A DNA stretch of 6,416 nt from Mageeibacillus sp. UBA5734 (GCA_002419365.1 DIGA01000105.1:1-6416); one strand, 5' to 3'; counted from the first letter of the stretch, positions 1 to 6,131 are shown. The notes: a model not told the origin generated them from the sequence alone. Program-made: numbers and translations.

Positions 1-71
1 CCGGAATCGCCGGTGATGTTCATTTCGCAGAGTACCTGCTCGATGATTTGCCTTAAATCCTTAGCATCCAT
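1..71 (-). CDS. eutC: Ethanolamine ammonia-lyase small subunit, N-terminal fragment (cut by window edge)
   Basis: Only the first 23 codons are inside the window; the gene continues past the left edge. The translation starts MDAKDLRQIIEQVLCEMNIT, the charged amphipathic helix typical of EutC N-termini in Gram-positive and anaerobic bacteria. In the family EutC pairs with EutB to form the adenosylcobalamin-dependent ethanolamine ammonia-lyase, and its N-terminal segment can direct the enzyme into the eut microcompartment. The ATG at 69-71 follows the eutB stop by 20 nt and has a strong AAGGAGGAT Shine-Dalgarno at 81-89, with a rather long spacer of about 10-11 nt. The call rests on this short peptide plus its position directly after eutB, the usual gene order. 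Nothing can be said about the catalytic or cobalamin-binding parts. Confidence 0.88.
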   Translation of the reverse strand, partial: MDAKDLRQIIEQVLCEMNITGDS

Positions 72-91
72 GTTCAGCTGATCCTCCTTCC

Positions 92-1471
92 TTACTTCGC
101 CATGAAGACCGACGCGTCGCCAGCCAATGGAGTCAGCTTGCCATTTTCCGAGAAGCCCATTTTCTCCAGCCAGAGATCGAATTCATGGACTGGCCTGAGA
201 CCGAAGGTTTCCCTGAGTGCGGCTGAATCGTGATAACCCGTGCACTGGTACATCAGCATGCAGTCATCGCCCTGGGGCACGCCCATGACGTAGTTGCAGC
301 CGGCTGCGACCAGCAAGGTGGCCAGGTTCTCGATATCGTTCTGGTCAGCTTTCATGTGGTTGGTATAGCAGGCATCACAGCCCATCGAGATACCGGTCAA
401 TTTGCCCATGAAATGGTCTTCCAGGCCAGCCCGGATGACTTGCTTGGAATCGTACAGGTATTCCGGTCCGATGAAGCCGACCACGGTATTGACCAGGAAG
501 GGTTGGTAATGCTTGGCCAGGCCATAGCAGCGGGCTTCCATGGTCACCTGGTCCCAGCCAAAGTGGGCGTCAGATGAGAGCTCGGAGCCCTGGCCAGTTT
601 CAAAGTAGTTGACGTTCGGACCGGTGGCAGTTCCCTGCGACAGCAGCAGAGCCCTGGCTTCGTCAATCATGGCCACGGATACACCAAAGGCATCATTGCC
701 TTTCTGGGAGCCGGCGATCGACTGGAAAACGAGGTCCGCTGGTGCGCCAAACTTGGTGATGGCATCCATCTGGGTGGAGACATGGGCCAGGACCGAAATC
801 TGGGTCGGGATTTGCCACTTGTTCTTGAATTCGTCAAAGGCCTTGAGGATGCGGGCGACATTTTCCACCGAGTCATCGACGGGATTCAGGCCAAGCACGG
901 CATCGCCGCAGCCCAGGCTGAAGCCTTCCATGACGGAAGCCATGATGCCCTTGAGATCATCAGTCGTATGGTTGGGCTGCAGGCGCGACGAGAAGGTCCC
1001 CGGCTTGCCGATGGTCGTGTTGGCATGAGCCGTGATACGGATCTTCTTGGCCGCATAGATCAGGTCGAGGTTGCTCATCAGTTTGCAGACGGCTGCGACG
1101 ATCTCACTGGTGATGCCACGCGAGGCGCGCCGGATCATGTCACCGGTGGTGTTGATGTCGAGCAGCCATTCGCGGAATTCCGCCACCGTCCAATTCTTGA
1201 GCTCGTTATAGATCGGCTCATTGACGGCGTCCTGGATGACCCGGGTGACTTCGTCCTCTTCATAGGGGACGGCAGGATTGTTGCGCAGGTCAGCAAGGGT
1301 GATGTGGGACAGGACAACCTTGGCGGCGACCCGTTCCTCGGCACTTTCGGCGGCGATGCCCGCCAGTTTGTCACCAGACTTTTCTTCGTTTGCCTTGGCC
1401 ATGACTTCACGCAGCGATTTGAACTCGTACATGTGGCCGAAAAGCTTGGTTTTCAGAATCAAGTTGTTCAC
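92..1471 (-). CDS. eutB: Ethanolamine ammonia-lyase large subunit
   Basis: EutB is the TIM-barrel catalytic subunit of the coenzyme B12-dependent lyase that converts ethanolamine to acetaldehyde and ammonia, normally inside the eut microcompartment. The 459-aa product matches the Escherichia coli protein (about 453 aa) from end to end. Landmarks include ANTTIGKPGTFSSRLQPN (150-167), GDAVLGLNPV (189-198), NYFETGQGS (288-296), VNTVVGFIGPEYLY (327-340) and GISMGCDACYTNH (360-372). Residues that line up with the known active-site set are R163, Q165, N196, E291 and D366, so the enzyme looks intact. The start is GTG at 1469-1471, preceded by AAGGA (1478-1482) with a 6-nt spacer; the N-terminus MNNLILKTKLFGHMYEF aligns with other EutB proteins. 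It lies 40 nt after eutA with no terminator between, so it should share the eutA transcript. No frameshift or truncation is seen. Confidence 0.98.
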   Translation of the reverse strand: MNNLILKTKLFGHMYEFKSLREVMAKANEEKSGDKLAGIAAESAEERVAAKVVLSHITLADLRNNPAVPYEEDEVTRVIQDAVNEPIYNELKNWTVAEFREWLLDINTTGDMIRRASRGITSEIVAAVCKLMSNLDLIYAAKKIRITAHANTTIGKPGTFSSRLQPNHTTDDLKGIMASVMEGFSLGCGDAVLGLNPVDDSVENVARILKAFDEFKNKWQIPTQISVLAHVSTQMDAITKFGAPADLVFQSIAGSQKGNDAFGVSVAMIDEARALLLSQGTATGPNVNYFETGQGSELSSDAHFGWDQVTMEARCYGLAKHYQPFLVNTVVGFIGPEYLYDSKQVIRAGLEDHFMGKLTGISMGCDACYTNHMKADQNDIENLATLLVAAGCNYVMGVPQGDDCMLMYQCTGYHDSAALRETFGLRPVHEFDLWLEKMGFSENGKLTPLAGDASVFMAK

Positions 1472-1511
1472 CTCTCTTCCTTGGCAGTTGAATCTGGAGT
1501 CAGGTCATAGG

Positions 1512-2942
1512 TCAGGTATTGAAAATCAGGGTTTTGATCACGACCGGGACGACTCGCCCGTCAGCGATGGGCAGTCCGATATCGATGTAGTCGCCGCTCA
1601 AGGTCCGGATGCTGTCGATGCAGATCACGTCCTTGGGTTTTCCCAGCAAGACCCGGATGGCATGTCCGAGTGCTTTGCCGATATCGTTTTCCACCACGAT
1701 GATCAATGGGTGCCTGTGCTCAATCACCTCCTTGGCCCCCTGGATGATGGCTTTCGCAAGGGACTGGATCTCGGAGAAACGACTCCGGCCCCGTCCGGTG
1801 AAAGCGATGGCGACGGGCTCAGGCTTGCCTTCGGGCATGAAAAGCGGCAGCTGAGTGGCAATGGACGCGGCCAGCCGGGAAAGGTCGGTCTCGTCGGCTT
1901 CGGATATTTTGAGGATGGGTATGTTTTTCATGGGCAGGCAGTGCTCGACATAGGCGATGGTGCTGCCACTGATTTCGGTGGTGTGGGATCCGGCGCCGAC
2001 AACAGTAGCCCGGATGGTTTCGGCCGGAATGAACCGTTTGAGCCTGGACAGCTGCGGCTGGGCCTGGATCGCCTGGCCGAGCAGGATGCCGATGTCGCCA
2101 TACCGGAACCAGTCGGCGGATGCTTGCTGGTAGACGTAATCGGCAACGCCGCCGGAATAGGTCACAGCCTGGATCACAGGCTGCTCAGGCAGCGCATGCC
2201 CCTGGTTCGTGTACATCAGGGGATGGGTTTCATCTGGCAAAAGGACATGCAGGGCCATGGCGAGCTGGTCAGCCATCAGGCTGCACAACTGGCGCAGCTG
2301 GTGCAAATCTGCCTGGCTACCAAGACGGATTTCCAGGCCATGTCTGGCCGCCAGCCGGGCAATTCCCGGGAAAATATAGTCGATCCGGTTGTCCTTGACC
2401 TTGACCAGGCGGCCACCGATGTCCAGGCAACAGGTGCCCCGGAGGCCCCCGCGTTCAAAGACGGCAATATTGGTGGTGCCGCCGCCGACATCGAGATTGG
2501 CCACGACAGTCCGGTGCTCAGAGGAGAGCAGGTCGGTTCCGGCACCACGCGCCGAGAGTACCGACTCGAGGTCTGGTCCAGCCGTGGCGACGACAAAATC
2601 GCCAGCCATTTTGCTCAGGGCAGAGAGGACCAGGTTGGCATTCTGCTTGCGGGCGGTCTCACCCGTGATGATGACCGCTCCCGTCTGGATCTCTCCCGGT
2701 TTCATGCCCGCTGCCGCATATTCCAGTTCGACGATTTTCTTGACGGCATCGGCATCGATTTCGACCGGCGACGTCAAAGGTGTGAAATAGATCGGACTTT
2801 CATAGATGATTTCCTTGTTGACAATGGTGATCCGGGGTACGGTGTAGCTGCTGGCCAGGTTTTCGATCGTCAGGCGGCTGAAGACCAGCTGGGTGGTGGT
2901 CGTGCCGATATCGATCCCGACGCTCAAGATGACTTCATGCAT
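1512..2942 (-). CDS. eutA: Ethanolamine ammonia-lyase reactivating factor (ASKHA-fold ATPase)
   Basis: EutA belongs to the actin/Hsp70-like (ASKHA) fold and reactivates ethanolamine ammonia-lyase by ATP-driven exchange of inactivated cobalamin for fresh cofactor. From the chosen start the protein is 476 aa, close to the usual length. The phosphate-1-type loop GIDIGTTTTQLVFS is at 9-22, a second nucleotide-binding segment ANLDVGGGTTNIAVF at 148-162, and VVGAGSHTTEISGS at 314-327; the conserved FTGRGRSRFSEI follows at 381-392. The reading frame opens 15 codons further upstream at 2987, but that extension would be translated from inside the terminator stem and the Shine-Dalgarno. ATG at 2940-2942 has AAAGGGGGTG about 8 nt upstream and begins directly with the family sequence MHEVILSVGIDIG, so I chose it. 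The gene is separated from eutW by a strong intrinsic terminator and is therefore probably under its own antitermination control. Confidence 0.97.
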   Translation of the reverse strand: MHEVILSVGIDIGTTTTQLVFSRLTIENLASSYTVPRITIVNKEIIYESPIYFTPLTSPVEIDADAVKKIVELEYAAAGMKPGEIQTGAVIITGETARKQNANLVLSALSKMAGDFVVATAGPDLESVLSARGAGTDLLSSEHRTVVANLDVGGGTTNIAVFERGGLRGTCCLDIGGRLVKVKDNRIDYIFPGIARLAARHGLEIRLGSQADLHQLRQLCSLMADQLAMALHVLLPDETHPLMYTNQGHALPEQPVIQAVTYSGGVADYVYQQASADWFRYGDIGILLGQAIQAQPQLSRLKRFIPAETIRATVVGAGSHTTEISGSTIAYVEHCLPMKNIPILKISEADETDLSRLAASIATQLPLFMPEGKPEPVAIAFTGRGRSRFSEIQSLAKAIIQGAKEVIEHRHPLIIVVENDIGKALGHAIRVLLGKPKDVICIDSIRTLSGDYIDIGLPIADGRVVPVVIKTLIFNT

Positions 2943-2960
2943 GATCCACACCCCCTTTGC

Positions 2961-3000
2961 AAAAAAATGGCCCGGCGCAGGTGTCATCCTGCAGCCGGGC
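2961..3000 (-). terminator. Intrinsic terminator in the eutW-eutA intergenic region
   Basis: Read on the minus strand, a GC-rich stem pairs GCCCGGC and GCAGG with CCTGC and GCCGGGC. It has one bulged U and a six-base loop ATGACA (hairpin 2970-3000), and is followed by CA and seven T (T tract at 2961-2967). This is a textbook Rho-independent terminator. It lies inside a run of same-strand genes, immediately before the eutA Shine-Dalgarno. Unconditional termination there would silence the catalytic genes, so a regulated attenuator is the simpler reading. In Enterococcus faecalis eutA is likewise preceded by a terminator that EutV overrides. Confidence 0.88.
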
Positions 3001-3013
3001 TAACGTCGCCTGG
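2995..3013 (-). promoter_or_regulatory. Candidate antiterminator hairpin (P2-like) overlapping the eutA terminator
   Basis: On the minus strand CCAGGC (3013-3008) can pair with GCCCGG (3000-2995), with one A-C mismatch and the loop GACGTTA. The 3' arm is the same GCCCGG that forms the 5' arm of the terminator stem, so the two structures cannot coexist. This is the arrangement expected for EutV (ANTAR) antitermination, where protein binding to paired hairpins blocks the terminator. The loop does not cleanly match the hexaloop with A at position 1 and G at position 4 that I recall as the ANTAR consensus, so its identity as a binding site is tentative. Confidence 0.45.
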
Positions 3014-3031
3014 TTGTTGTTCCTTCTCGCC

Positions 3032-3047
3032 GGTGCTACGGCACACC
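3032..3047 (-). promoter_or_regulatory. Possible first hairpin (P1-like) of the eutA leader, spanning the eutW stop codon
   Basis: The minus-strand segment can fold with GGTG pairing CACC plus a U-G pair, leaving the loop GCCGTA, or alternatively as GTGC/GCAC with the loop CGTA. It covers the eutW stop codon TAG (3036-3038) and lies 18 nt before the candidate antiterminator hairpin. ANTAR sites are normally two hairpins in tandem, and this is the only other stem visible here. The stem is short and could occur by chance. Confidence 0.25.
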
Positions 3048-4460
3048 GACGATGTCCATGATCTGATTCTTGAAATCCAGTGTCACGGTCGTTCCCCCTG
3101 GCCCCGAATCAAAGGCCAGGTTTCCTCGGAGCTTGTCCTTGACCAGGGTCTGGACAATGTTGAGACCGAGCCGGTTCTGGCGGATATTGGCGACATCGAA
3201 GCCACAGCCATTGTCGATGACCTGGATCTGTGAGTAGAGGTCGCCCAGTTTGACGACAATCCGGACCAGACCTTCATTCATGCCTTCGAATGCGTATTGC
3301 AGCGAATTCTGCAGCAACTCATTGATGATCAGGGCGATCGAGGTCGCAATGTCTGAATCCACATAGAAATCGTCACCCTCAACTGTCACTGAGACATTGA
3401 AATGCGGCCGGGCAAAATAGCGCACGGTACTGCTCTTGATGTGCATCAGGACTTCGCCGATCTTGACCTGGTCGACGCCGCTCTGGGCCAGCAGTTCGTG
3501 TGTCGCGGCAATCGAGAGGATGCGGTTCATGCTCTCGCTCAGGACCGCCCGGGTTTCATCATTCTCAGTCCGCCTGACCTGCAAGCGCAAGAGGCTGGCG
3601 ATCGTCTGCAGGTTGTTTTTGACCCGGTGGTGCATTTCCTTGATCGCGACGGACTTCAGGATCAGTTCCTTTTCCTGCTGTTTGTTCCAGGTAATGTCAC
3701 GGATGACCACGACAAAGGCGATGTCCTGGGAATTCAGGCGCACGTGCTTGATCGCCAGGGTCAAATTTCCGACCGTTGTCTCGACGAAGGTGTAGCGGCT
3801 TTCACCACGGTTCTGCTCCGGTTCGACCGGGCGGATGTTCTCATAGCGCTGGCCCAGGATGTCCTCGATGTAGCCCAGTTTCTGGAACAGTTCATGGGCC
3901 AGGGTGTTGCGGAAGGCTACGATGCCGCTGTGATTGACCATGACCAGGGCCTCGTCGATACACTCCGTCAGCCAGGTGCTTTCACTGGCCATATGGGTCA
4001 GGGCATTGGCGATCCGCTCATAGCCCTGCTGGGAAAAATGCAAATGCTCATTGTTGGCCCGCTGCTCATCGACCCGCTTCTCGCGGATCAGGACACCGAT
4101 CACGCGTTCACCGTTTTTGATCGGCTCGACAGACTGGATGACGTGCGTGCTCTCCTGGGTGATGGCCTTCATCTGCTTGGTCGCAACCCCGAGCCGGAGC
4201 GAACGCGCCACGGCCGGCTCGTTTTCCTGCAGAGCCATCAGGCCGACAACTGTTTTCTTGTAAGAAGAAGGCACATAGTCTGGCTTGGCTTCGGCCACGA
4301 CGATGGCGATCCCTTCGTCCACGGACGGGCAGTCAACAAAGACGTCGGCGTCCTCGAGATTGGCCAGGGGTTGCAAGACAGCTGCCATGGCGATGATGAT
4401 CCGGATGTCATCATCGTTGAGGCTGGTGTGGCGCTTGCACAGGCGTTCAATCTCGTTCAT
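3036..4460 (-). CDS. eutW: Ethanolamine-sensing histidine kinase, partner of EutV
   Basis: EutW is the cytoplasmic sensor kinase that phosphorylates EutV when ethanolamine is present. The 474-aa protein has no obvious membrane segment. Residues 1-135 fit the N-terminal sensor region of this kinase family (MNEIERLCKRHTSL, AVLQPLANLEDADVFVDCP, IVVAEAKP, ENEPAVARSLRLG, TQESTHVIQSVEPIKNGERVIGVLIREK). A PAS-like region follows at about 162-262. The HisKA_2 H-box EMHHRVKNNLQTIASLL is at 275-291; the likely phosphoacceptor is the His before Arg (H278). The ATPase domain has an N-box around N380/N385 (IINELLQNSLQYAF), DNGCG at 416-420 and NRLGLNIV at 429-436. ATG at 4458-4460 lies 12 nt after the eutV stop, with GAGG about 10 nt upstream. 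All kinase motifs are intact. The adjoining ANTAR regulator makes EutW a safer call than a generic HisKA_2 kinase. Confidence 0.94.
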   Translation of the reverse strand: MNEIERLCKRHTSLNDDDIRIIIAMAAVLQPLANLEDADVFVDCPSVDEGIAIVVAEAKPDYVPSSYKKTVVGLMALQENEPAVARSLRLGVATKQMKAITQESTHVIQSVEPIKNGERVIGVLIREKRVDEQRANNEHLHFSQQGYERIANALTHMASESTWLTECIDEALVMVNHSGIVAFRNTLAHELFQKLGYIEDILGQRYENIRPVEPEQNRGESRYTFVETTVGNLTLAIKHVRLNSQDIAFVVVIRDITWNKQQEKELILKSVAIKEMHHRVKNNLQTIASLLRLQVRRTENDETRAVLSESMNRILSIAATHELLAQSGVDQVKIGEVLMHIKSSTVRYFARPHFNVSVTVEGDDFYVDSDIATSIALIINELLQNSLQYAFEGMNEGLVRIVVKLGDLYSQIQVIDNGCGFDVANIRQNRLGLNIVQTLVKDKLRGNLAFDSGPGGTTVTLDFKNQIMDIVGVP

Positions 4461-4472
4461 GTCTCGACGTCC

Positions 4473-5075
4473 TCATGTGTTGCGGTTGGAGATTTCCGGG
4501 CGCAGCAGAATGATCTCGGCCACCCGGCGCATGGAAATGTTCTTGGCACAGCTGATCTTGCGGATGTATTCATAGGCGTCTTGTTCGTTCATTTTCTCGC
4601 GGGCCATCAGGACTCCTTTGGCCTTCTCGATGATGCTGCGGTTTTCCAGCCGTTCCGAAACCTTTTCGATGTCGTTTTTCAGCCGTTTGACCTCAAGACT
4701 GCGGGCGACGGCCAGCTCGATGCTCGGCACCAGGGCTTTTTCATCGACCGGCTTGACCAGGTAGCCGCTGATGCCGATTTCCTTGGCCTGCTCGATGAAA
4801 CCACGCTCGCTGTAAGCAGTGAGCAGGATCACGGCATCACAGAGTTTCTCTTCCAGAACGATCCTGCCTGCCGACAAGCCATCGAGCAGGGGCATCTTGA
4901 TATCCATCAGGACCAGGTCCGGCTTGACTGTTTTGCACAGCTCCAATGCATCAAAGCCATCACCGGCCTCACCCACGACCTGGTAGCCACTGTGCTCGAG
5001 CATTTCCCGCAGGTCCATGCGGGTGATGGGTTCATCTTCAGCGATCAGGACACGCAGGGATTTGTTGTTTTCCAT
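4473..5075 (-). CDS. eutV: Response regulator with ANTAR RNA-binding domain (antiterminator)
   Basis: EutV is an RNA-binding response regulator: phosphorylated by EutW, it is known in Enterococcus to dimerise and bind paired hairpins in eut leaders, preventing transcription termination. The 200-aa product has a receiver domain at about 7-125, with acidic residues E13/D14, phosphoacceptor D58 (LVLMDIKMP), T86 and K108 (GYLVKP). A coiled linker around 125-148 leads to the ANTAR domain at about 143-196 (RLENRSIIEKAKGVLM, EQDAYEYIRKIS, RRVAEIILL). The frame opens at a GTG at 5085-5087 whose last bases overlap the eutP TGA. ATG at 5073-5075 has GAGG six nt upstream and gives MENNKSLRVLIAEDEP, the usual receiver start, so I prefer it. 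Because eutV lies downstream of the first terminator, it is probably autoregulated, with basal readthrough needed to start the loop. Confidence 0.96.
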   Translation of the reverse strand: MENNKSLRVLIAEDEPITRMDLREMLEHSGYQVVGEAGDGFDALELCKTVKPDLVLMDIKMPLLDGLSAGRIVLEEKLCDAVILLTAYSERGFIEQAKEIGISGYLVKPVDEKALVPSIELAVARSLEVKRLKNDIEKVSERLENRSIIEKAKGVLMAREKMNEQDAYEYIRKISCAKNISMRRVAEIILLRPEISNRNT

Positions 5076-5083
5076 GCCAGACC

Positions 5084-5575
5084 TCACTGCTGGTTCAAAT
5101 AGTCGTACAGCGCCTCAAAACCGGTGCCGTCGACACTGCTCGTGACAAAGACTTTCTGTGCGCCTGCCGCCAGCAAATGCTGCCGGGCCCGCTCGATCTG
5201 CTCGGGTGTCGCCATGTCCTGCTTGGTGATCACGCCAACCGCCGGTTTGGCAAAACTGCCGGCATAGGCGGGCGGAAACATGGTGCCCTCTTCCGTCGGG
5301 TCCTGGACCAGGACGATGATATCGGCATCACTCGACGTGACATGGAGCGCCCCGCGGTAATGGCGGATCTCCAGATACTCGCCAGGTGTATCGATCAGGC
5401 TGTCTTTGAAGATCTGCACCGCCTGTGTTTTGGCATACTGCAGTTCCTCGCGGCAAATGTGCTGGCACAAGGTCGTCTTGCCAGCCGTCGTCCGGCCAAT
5501 CAGGATCAATTTCTTATTCAAAGTCTCGATCGGCTCATTATTTGATTGTGAAAGGGTGCTGCTATCTGCCATCAC
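5084..5575 (-). CDS. eutP: EutP-family P-loop NTPase
   Basis: EutP/PduV proteins are small Ras-like P-loop proteins of the eut and pdu operons; enterobacterial EutP has been reported to have acetate kinase activity, and PduV has been linked to compartment positioning. In this 163-aa protein the Walker A motif GRTTAGKT is at 27-34. It is followed by the family signature TQAV (50-53), DTPGEY (62-67, the switch-like segment) and the nucleotide-specificity motif TKQD (117-120), so nucleotide binding looks intact. About 20 residues precede the first strand, a hydrophilic Ser/Asn-rich tail absent from the Escherichia coli protein. The gene follows eutS by 14 nt; its Shine-Dalgarno AAAGGA (5586-5591) overlaps the eutS stop. 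GTG at 5573-5575 is 10 nt from AGGA and an adjacent ATG at 5570-5572 is 13 nt away, so the exact start is uncertain by one codon. Its stop overlaps the region of the eutV start. Confidence 0.93.
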   Translation of the reverse strand: MMADSSTLSQSNNEPIETLNKKLILIGRTTAGKTTLCQHICREELQYAKTQAVQIFKDSLIDTPGEYLEIRHYRGALHVTSSDADIIVLVQDPTEEGTMFPPAYAGSFAKPAVGVITKQDMATPEQIERARQHLLAAGAQKVFVTSSVDGTGFEALYDYLNQQ

Positions 5576-5589
5576 GTGCTTGCGTTCCT

Positions 5590-5940
5590 TTATGAGCGGG
5601 TGACTGGGGCAGGAGTGAACCCCATCTGGTCACACAGGGTGCGCATGACTTCCCTTAGTGAAGCTTCGACAGAGGCGACATCCCCAGTTACAACAAGAGA
5701 GCCACTGAAACGATCGACAAAACCGATGCTGACATGGGCTGATTTGGTCGCCACATCCGCAGCAATGATCGCCGCCTCGCCCGGTGTGATCGTGAAAATT
5801 CCGATCGCACCCCGAGTGTCGATCAGCCCGAGCTTGGTATAAAGTGCATTGTCCGGGTGCGCGATCACATGAGCCAGGGTCACCTGCTTGCCAGGGACAA
5901 ACTCCTGGATAATCCGCTTCTTTTCGTCCAATTCGATCAA
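5590..5940 (-). CDS. eutS: Ethanolamine microcompartment shell protein (single BMC domain)
   Basis: EutS is a hexameric, circularly permuted BMC-domain shell protein of the ethanolamine microcompartment, which contains toxic, volatile acetaldehyde. The product closely follows known EutS sequences: KKRIIQEFVPGKQVTLAHVIAHP at the N-terminus, GAIGIFTITPGEAAIIAADVATKSA in the middle, and VSIGFVDRFSGSLVVTGDVASVEASL. I chose the TTG at 5938-5940 (116 aa), which is about 8-9 nt after the strong AAGGGGGGTG Shine-Dalgarno and gives a length near the 111 aa of Escherichia coli EutS. The upstream in-frame GTG at 5959-5961 (123 aa) would place the Shine-Dalgarno inside the coding sequence. The eutA ribosome binding site has the same look and spacing. 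eutS is the first gene of the operon and lies directly behind the leader terminator. Confidence 0.95.
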   Translation of the reverse strand: MIELDEKKRIIQEFVPGKQVTLAHVIAHPDNALYTKLGLIDTRGAIGIFTITPGEAAIIAADVATKSAHVSIGFVDRFSGSLVVTGDVASVEASLREVMRTLCDQMGFTPAPVTRS

Positions 5941-5980
5941 ATGGCGCACCCCCCTTGGCACTTGCCGTTCTTGATCCCAA

Positions 5981-6011
5981 TAAAAAATCCCAAGAAAAAA
6001 CTCTCTTGGGA
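5981..6011 (-). terminator. Intrinsic terminator (attenuator) in the eutS leader
   Basis: On the minus strand TCCCAAGA (6011-6004) pairs perfectly with TCTTGGGA (5995-5988) around an eight-base loop, GAGTTTTT. Six T follow at once (5987-5982), then ATT. The hairpin sits about 85-110 nt downstream of the predicted promoter and 20-odd nt before the eutS Shine-Dalgarno. A terminator between promoter and first gene implies regulated readthrough, which matches the EutV antitermination known in related operons. Confidence 0.85.
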
Positions 6012-6023
6012 GCTACATAGCTC
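6010..6023 (-). promoter_or_regulatory. Second leader hairpin (P2-like) adjoining the eutS terminator
   Basis: GAGCT pairs perfectly with AGCTC around a four-base ATGT loop, or with one pair opened gives the hexaloop TATGTA. The 3' arm shares its last two bases with the 5' arm of the terminator stem, so the two compete at the base of the stem. Position and order fit the second hairpin of an ANTAR site, but the overlap is small and the loop does not fully match the expected bases. Confidence 0.45.
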
Positions 6024-6033
6024 ACGATTTCGG

Positions 6034-6056
6034 CAAAAGACTCGCGTCGCCTTTTG
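6034..6056 (-). promoter_or_regulatory. First leader hairpin (P1-like) upstream of eutS
   Basis: CAAAAGGC pairs with GTCTTTTG, including one G-U pair, around the loop GACGCGA. It ends 10 nt before the second hairpin and precedes the terminator, so the leader reads hairpin, hairpin, terminator, as in ANTAR-controlled leaders. The stem top and loop share AGGCGACG with the hairpin ahead of eutA. A competing fold (GAC/GTC closing a GCGA tetraloop, with GGC/GCC below) is also possible. Confidence 0.5.
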
Positions 6057-6101
6057 TCAGTATTTAATAATTTTTGTAATGATTTGCGGACTTACATTGT
6101 C

Positions 6102-6131
6102 AATTTAGCACGATTCCTTGGCTCATGTCAA
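6102..6131 (-). promoter_or_regulatory. Sigma-70-type promoter for the eut operon
   Basis: On the minus strand a perfect TTGACA -35 box (6131-6126) is followed after 18 nt by TAAATT (6107-6102), four of six matches to the -10 consensus. TG one base upstream of it gives an extended -10 (TGC-TAAATT). The predicted start of transcription is near 6092-6097, giving a leader of about 155 nt before eutS. A second TTGACA overlaps the -10 box (6105-6100) but has only a weak TACAAA 19 nt on. No other strong promoter was found before eutS. Confidence 0.7.

Noticed and set aside
1472..1511. Possible regulatory element in the eutA-eutB gap
   Set aside because: The 40 nt contain only the eutB Shine-Dalgarno; no hairpin with a T tract was found.
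2943..2987. EutA starting 15 codons upstream (MTPAPGHFFAKGVWI...)
   Set aside because: The extension is encoded by the terminator stem, T tract and Shine-Dalgarno, and has no counterpart in the family. The ATG at 2940-2942 has an ideal ribosome binding site.
1278..3233. Long plus-strand open frame of 651 codons antisense to eutA, and similar long frames at 782-1510 and 3402-5102
   Set aside because: They lie opposite clearly conserved eut genes and arise from the GC-rich codon use of those genes. Their composition (rich in Asp, Gly, Gln, His) matches no recognisable family and no ribosome binding sites support them.
6054..6082. Plus-strand promoter TTGTCA with TAATGA for the putative divergent RNA
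   Set aside because: The -10 match is poor (two or three of six) at normal spacing, and the area is simply AT-rich leader sequence.
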